A stretch of DNA of 64,000 nt from Plantago elongata (taxonomy: Eukaryota; Streptophyta; Magnoliopsida; Lamiales; Plantaginaceae), in NCBI GenBank assembly GCA_036897095.1, contig JAYMSP010000087.1, forward strand, positions 23,476-87,475, given 5' to 3'. Of this stretch, positions 59,701 through 64,000 are shown piece by piece. Each line of letters opens with the position of its first letter. Positions within the stretch are counted from its first letter, which is position 1. Below the pieces are notes generated by a model. It saw only the letters and a program-made list of their open reading frames with translations. It was not told the DNA's origin and searched no databases. The position numbers and the translations under genes were made by a program.

Positions 59701-61465
59701 CATAAAGTAAAAGGTACAATGTAAAACCCACGGCCAATATACAGCGATATAATATTCATCTCTTTTTTGTATCCAAAAGTAATGTAAGGAATGTTTCAGG
59801 ACGGAAGGACAGGAATTAGATAACCCCACGGATTTTCAGGTTGTTTAACCGAAAAGTTGAAAACTTCAACCCATAATCCAATCTAAGAGTTCAGAATCCG
59901 AGTGGTTCAGACCGAAGTACCAGATTTTCAAGTCTAATTTTCGGATTGGACTGACTTAAAACACCTCTAATATACATTGTTCCTACATATGTTTTTTCTC
60001 CATGAACTGGGAGTTATATTAATTAACTGTGTGGTTGGCATAAAAAAAATCTTTGGTATCAATATCAGTCTTACTTAAAGAGTTATGAGATCAAAAATGT
60101 GACATCAAGGAAAGCAAAATTCCAACCAGAATGAAGGAATACTATAGTATAGTACAGTTTTCACTACAATAAAGGCACCTGCTGCTTTCCCAATATATAT
60201 CCAAGCATAACACATAGGATCAGCGAGAACATATCTTAAAAGTATACGGTAACGAGAGAGATTGCAATCTCATTATAGTAGATGTTTTGGGAAAGAAGGC
60301 TAAAAGGATTTGACATTTCTCATTTTATATCCCAATGAACACAAAAAAGGCTTAGCAAAACAAAACTAAAAAACAATTGTTCTAAAATTTATTACTGTTC
60401 TTCTCAACTAAGAAGACTAGTGACCAAGACAGGAGATACTTCCAATTTCTACATACTATATCAATAATGTACGGAAAACAACCTCATGTACCACCTATCT
60501 ATGTTCTGTCAATGTCGAATACCCAGACAATGAATTAACTGTATGATCTAGTTCCACAATAGCATACCACTGAGAAAAGATTTTATGAACTCAAAATGAA
60601 ATCGTTTAGTCTGAAAGGACAGATAAAAATAAACTCACCCTCCTATCATTTTTCGCATGGGACTGACGGAGGAAGAAGCGGTGACAAAATATAATCGCCG
60701 TAGCAATCGTTACCTGAGGCCTGAATCATGAACCATCTAATAAGATCAATGATCTAAACGAAATAATATCAGATTAATGTTGCATGTTAAGAACTGCTAC
60801 CATGAAACCATCACCAATCCAATTCCAAATTATAAACACTCCAACGAGGCACTTGGGCATGTTAAAACAATAACAATCACACATCAGAAAAGTCGAGCAA
60901 ATCAGTACAATCTTTCAGGAGCAGTCAAAGTCCAAATGACCATTCATTCATTTCTTAACGTATCAAGTACCATACATGATGATTAGTTTACATATTACCT
61001 CAGAATGTGTCTGTAAGTTAGATGTACGATACTTTAGAATGCATATACATGTTAAAACAGGTAACATAAATGCCAACAAGTACAAACAAAGAGCTGGCAT
61101 GGACTTGAATTCTGAGGCTACAGAAACATTGGAAACATAATTGGAAACATATATACATGAATATATCATTGAAGCAGGCAATGCTAACTGCACAGGAAGT
61201 TCATAATTTTGTAAACACATCCGATGAAAAGAACTTACACTTTAAGCCTCATCCCTAAATCCTGTAAGAACGTACAGTATGACTTGCGTAGATAAGTCTC
61301 TTTCTTCAGATCGATGCCATCTCGTCTGGATGGAGAATTTTCCTCAAGTTCTTTCCTAGAGAAGTACCAGCGGCTAGCCCCTTCTTCCGGCCTTTCCTGA
61401 GAACCTCGATAATTTGCTTCTGGTGCTCCATGATGTGAGGTCTCACCACACAACAGGGCAGCCAT
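56718..61465 (-). CDS. CYCT1: Cyclin T (P-TEFb cyclin), 6 exons
   Basis: Regulatory partner of CDK9/CDKC. The complex phosphorylates the RNA polymerase II C-terminal domain to promote elongation in the nucleus. Exons on the minus strand are 61465-61239, 60720-60639, 59083-58949, 58760-58585, 58497-58346 and 57754-56718, giving 602 residues with consistent phases. The cyclin boxes span about 30-260: [119 protein letters not shown] and [13 protein letters not shown]. The long last exon is hydrophilic, charged and low-complexity ([30 protein letters not shown]), as in plant CYCT1;4/1;5. A 5' UTR intron is likely: acceptor tccag at 61505-61509, donor gact|gtgagt at 63871. Stowaway elements lie in introns 2 and 5. 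Confidence 0.95.
57957..58173. mobile_element. Stowaway-like MITE in cyclin T intron 5
   Basis: Left end cccagtcccaagttcaactt, right end reversed ctcccccttcccagattcaactt, flanked by TA. The interior folds back. Confidence 0.75.
59632..59816. mobile_element. Stowaway-like MITE in cyclin T intron 2
   Basis: Left end ctccatccatccag after TA; the right end contains aggacggaaggacag. The right boundary is less certain than the left. Confidence 0.6.
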
Positions 61466-62616
61466 ATGCAACTCCTCCCCAAATATTTGTTCAAAATGAG
61501 GCCTCTGGAATTACAGAAATAAGCGCAGACGACCTTCATCAATCAGAAATAACAAACTGGTTAGATCATAGTGTTATTGAGGGAATTTGACTACCATAGA
61601 AGTTCTAGTAGACTAGTATACTAAGACCAAGACCAGTGCATTCAATCTGTAACCCTGAGTCAAGAAAGGTGAAACAGATCATACTACTATACAGTTCTGG
61701 GTAAAAAGAGAATGTTAAAAGTATGATTATGAAACCCAATTATATAAATATAAAAAGATTTACCGGAATGTTGTGCTTAATTACTACATAACAGAAGCCT
61801 ATGGGATACTATGGACACGTATCCCTATGTTGACTCTAGTATTAGGAATCACACTAGTTGTACTAGTAATGGTTAGAAAGAGAAATCTCCAGGAATACAA
61901 CAAATTTTCAAGCAAAAGACGATGACATATTAATAATTAGAGAAGCACAATCTGTTGAAAGTTAATATAGAGATTCAGAGGATTACTAGACCTTGACATT
62001 TAGATAATGCAAAATCACAAGTTAACCACACGATTCTTGTAAAATTATGGAAGGAAACTTCAATGGTAATTGTTCTCGTCTAAGCAAGTCCACTTATTGT
62101 AATTAGTACTTAAAACATGCTAGTCGACATCTCCCTCGAATTAGAGCTATTTAGACACTAGAATTTTTTCTACTATAATGATGGTTTACCCTTAGACTCT
62201 GGGTAATCGGATGTTAAATTCACTGTTGAGCCGGGGAAGGTAACACACTGTTTTTTTTCCTTACATCTAGGCTCTAGCGGACCGTAGACAAAGTTACTTT
62301 AAAATTAGTGGCGAGTATGTAGAAGTTTGTATGTGAAGTATATATTTATGAATATACTGAAGCTAGTATAGAAATTGTGATCCACTAAAAAAAGTACAGT
62401 ATGATTTACTCTGGTCTTTTCGGGTTTCAAAAATCACACCTGGATTATAATGTATTATTGCACCTAACTGATTTTCCTTGTTGGGCACATCTCATAACCG
62501 ATAAACGAAAAATAAGTGATGGCACACTGCAAAAATGCAAAACAGTAGCAACATTATTGGTATCCCGGCCAAGTTGCAACATTTTATTTCACTCCATTTT
62601 TGGAATTACCATTAAC

Positions 62617-62741
62617 AACTTTACCACAATATCGACAACGAAGTGCAGCTTAGTTGGTAAGACGATTCACCTCCAACCAATAGGTTGGAGGTTCGAGTCA
62701 ACCTTTAGCCGTTTCAAAAAAAAAAACTTTACCACAATATC
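62617..62741 (+). mobile_element. tRNA-derived SINE with perfect 17-bp target-site duplication
   Basis: The 17-mer aactttaccacaatatc occurs at 62617-62633 and again at 62725-62741. Between them is a 91-bp body with a pol III A box (agcttagttggtaag), a B box (ggttcgagtca) and an oligo(A) end. The exact duplication shows a young retroposition. It lies in the probable 5' UTR intron of cyclin T, opposite to its transcription. Confidence 0.88.
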
Positions 62742-63870
62742 AATTACTTATTCATTCTTCAACGTGGCAACCTAACCTACTTGTACTGAATTCTCCACAT
62801 TCTATAACATTTCTTAGTTGATGTGTCCCGTTATATGAACATAGTTAGTTCAGAGAAGTGAAATTAAAGTCAAATACTGTCTTTTAACATGGTGACATAA
62901 ACAAGCGCCAGGATTTTTTACTGATTCTTCTAGAGTATATCAATGTGTTGATCTTCTAAAGAAGAACAAGTCTCCTTAATCATAGTGAAGCGGACTAGTG
63001 AGTAGTTACACACAGCTGAAATCACTCGTTACGCTACTCCTATGGAAAAATCCATGGCCACACAACTGACATTCTGTGAAACAAAACATACAACGTGTCC
63101 CTTTCCTATACATGATATATCATAACAAACATTCAGTAGAGATGCAAATGCAAAGGAGGATGAATGGAGTTTCTCCGACATATTCACAATCAAGATTTTA
63201 ACAGAATTTTGGTGTGAGAATAAAACAAGCTAACAGTAAAAGTAACAAATACACTCTAAAAACTTGGAGCGACTAGATGCAGAGCTTCAATACTCAAATT
63301 GGCCATTACAGACATATCATTTCAACAAATCAACAATTTTGCACCAGGCATGCACAACACGCTTAATATGGTCTCCAAAAAGGTGTGCTTAAACAATTAA
63401 AGCATGTAAAGCATGACCGACTAAAATAGTCTTGTTAACACCTAACATCACATTGGTAAATTGACTTTTACAACACGGCAAGACCAACTTATTTCGTCGC
63501 AAAAAAACCCAGAATTTCGTGATACTATAGTCTAATCTACGAATCTCCTAAATAAAGCACTATATTTTTACGATTCTCACAGGCTCCAACCTTATTATCC
63601 ATTCAAACAGAAACCTTAGCAAATTATACATTCTCTAGCAGGCAAGAAACCCATCACCCAGTAGATGGAACAGACATCAGGATCCCCACCCCCATCACAT
63701 AAAACTGAAATTTTGATGCTTAATTCTTCAGTTAACAAGCCTTGATTAATCAAACAAAACAGCAAATTGTAAGCTTCGATAGGAACCGAAACCAAAACCC
63801 ACATAAGAATACGACAATAACAGGTCCTCTGCATACACCAACCCCTAAATATGCTTACTGAATCACTCAC

Positions 63871-64000
63871 AGTCAAAAGGGAGAAAAGACGAGAATAACA
63901 AAAAAACAGCTATCCAGCAACAGAAAAAATCGAATCTTGACGAAAGCTTCAAATTCCCGCTCACTAGTCACTGTGCACATCATTGAATTGCAAATTGAAA
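63871..64000 (-). other. Probable 5' UTR exon of cyclin T (runs off the window)
   Basis: On the minus strand a pyrimidine-rich stretch (tttttctgttgctgg, tcttttctccc) leads to gact|gtgagt, an excellent donor at 63871/63870. The matching acceptor is at 61505-61509, 39 bases before the cyclin T ATG. No other gene could use it. The TSS lies at or beyond the window end. The intron 61505-63870 contains the SINE and otherwise nothing recognised. Confidence 0.5.

Noticed and set aside
62634-62712. Possible tRNA gene with a good B box
   Set aside because: It is flanked by a 17-bp direct duplication and ends in oligo(A), which shows retroposition; the acceptor arms do not pair.
1-64000. CRISPR arrays, bacterial operons, rRNA genes or organelle insertions
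   Set aside because: No regularly spaced direct repeats, no ribosome-binding-site-led gene runs, and no rRNA or plastid-like stretches were seen; this is ordinary plant nuclear DNA.

Overview
This window is nuclear DNA from a flowering plant. It is AT-rich, its genes have GT-AG introns, and families such as galactinol synthase, CHX antiporters, BURP/PG1-beta proteins and cyclin T with their exon layouts are plant-specific. The gaps between genes, and many introns, hold Stowaway-like and Tourist-like MITEs and tRNA-derived SINEs. Protein resemblance suggests a eudicot, perhaps an asterid, but the species cannot be fixed from sequence alone.

Layout, left to right. 725-4462 (+) is a four-exon galactinol synthase with a repeat-bearing first intron. 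4463-7526 is intergenic, with a TIR element, a SINE and a minisatellite. 7527-8345 (-) is a single-exon DUF1645 protein. 8346-12465 is intergenic with two MITEs and a GC-rich island. 12466-13602 (+) is an intronless PELOTA/Dom34 gene, convergent with a three-exon CHX cation/H+ antiporter at 14344-17372 (-). 19514-20035 (-) is a small one-pass membrane protein rich in His, Gly and Gln. 23264-31236 (-) is a chloroplast RNase E/G-like gene. Its catalytic exons are intact, but its 5' part (31255-32188, transit peptide and starch-binding region) looks eroded. 33740-34137 (-) is an F-box pseudogene. 36674-39936 (-) is an eight-exon beta-carbonic anhydrase. 40270-48000 is gene-poor and holds MITEs, a HARBI1-type transposase relic, a decayed SINE and an orphan exon-like frame.

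47985-56020 is the most distinctive region: a tandem array of BURP-domain genes of the polygalacturonase-1 beta subunit (PG1-beta) type. A two-gene block appears to have been duplicated. Block 1 is a full-length FxxY-repeat gene, now a pseudogene (48273-50131), plus a compact intact gene (50621-52219). Block 2 is a drastically deleted pseudogene (52770-53116) plus a compact intact gene (54273-55775). In both compact genes the usual long FxxY array is replaced by a short region. One of them has expanded a 24-residue unit there.

The right end carries a six-exon cyclin T (56718-61465, -), the P-TEFb cyclin. Its probable 5' UTR intron hosts a fresh SINE with a perfect 17-bp target-site duplication.

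The genes serve unrelated jobs: raffinose-family sugar synthesis, ribosome rescue, ion transport, plastid RNA processing, CO2 hydration, cell-wall modification and transcription elongation. Nothing suggests one pathway. The shared theme is local birth and death of genes plus MITE/SINE insertion.
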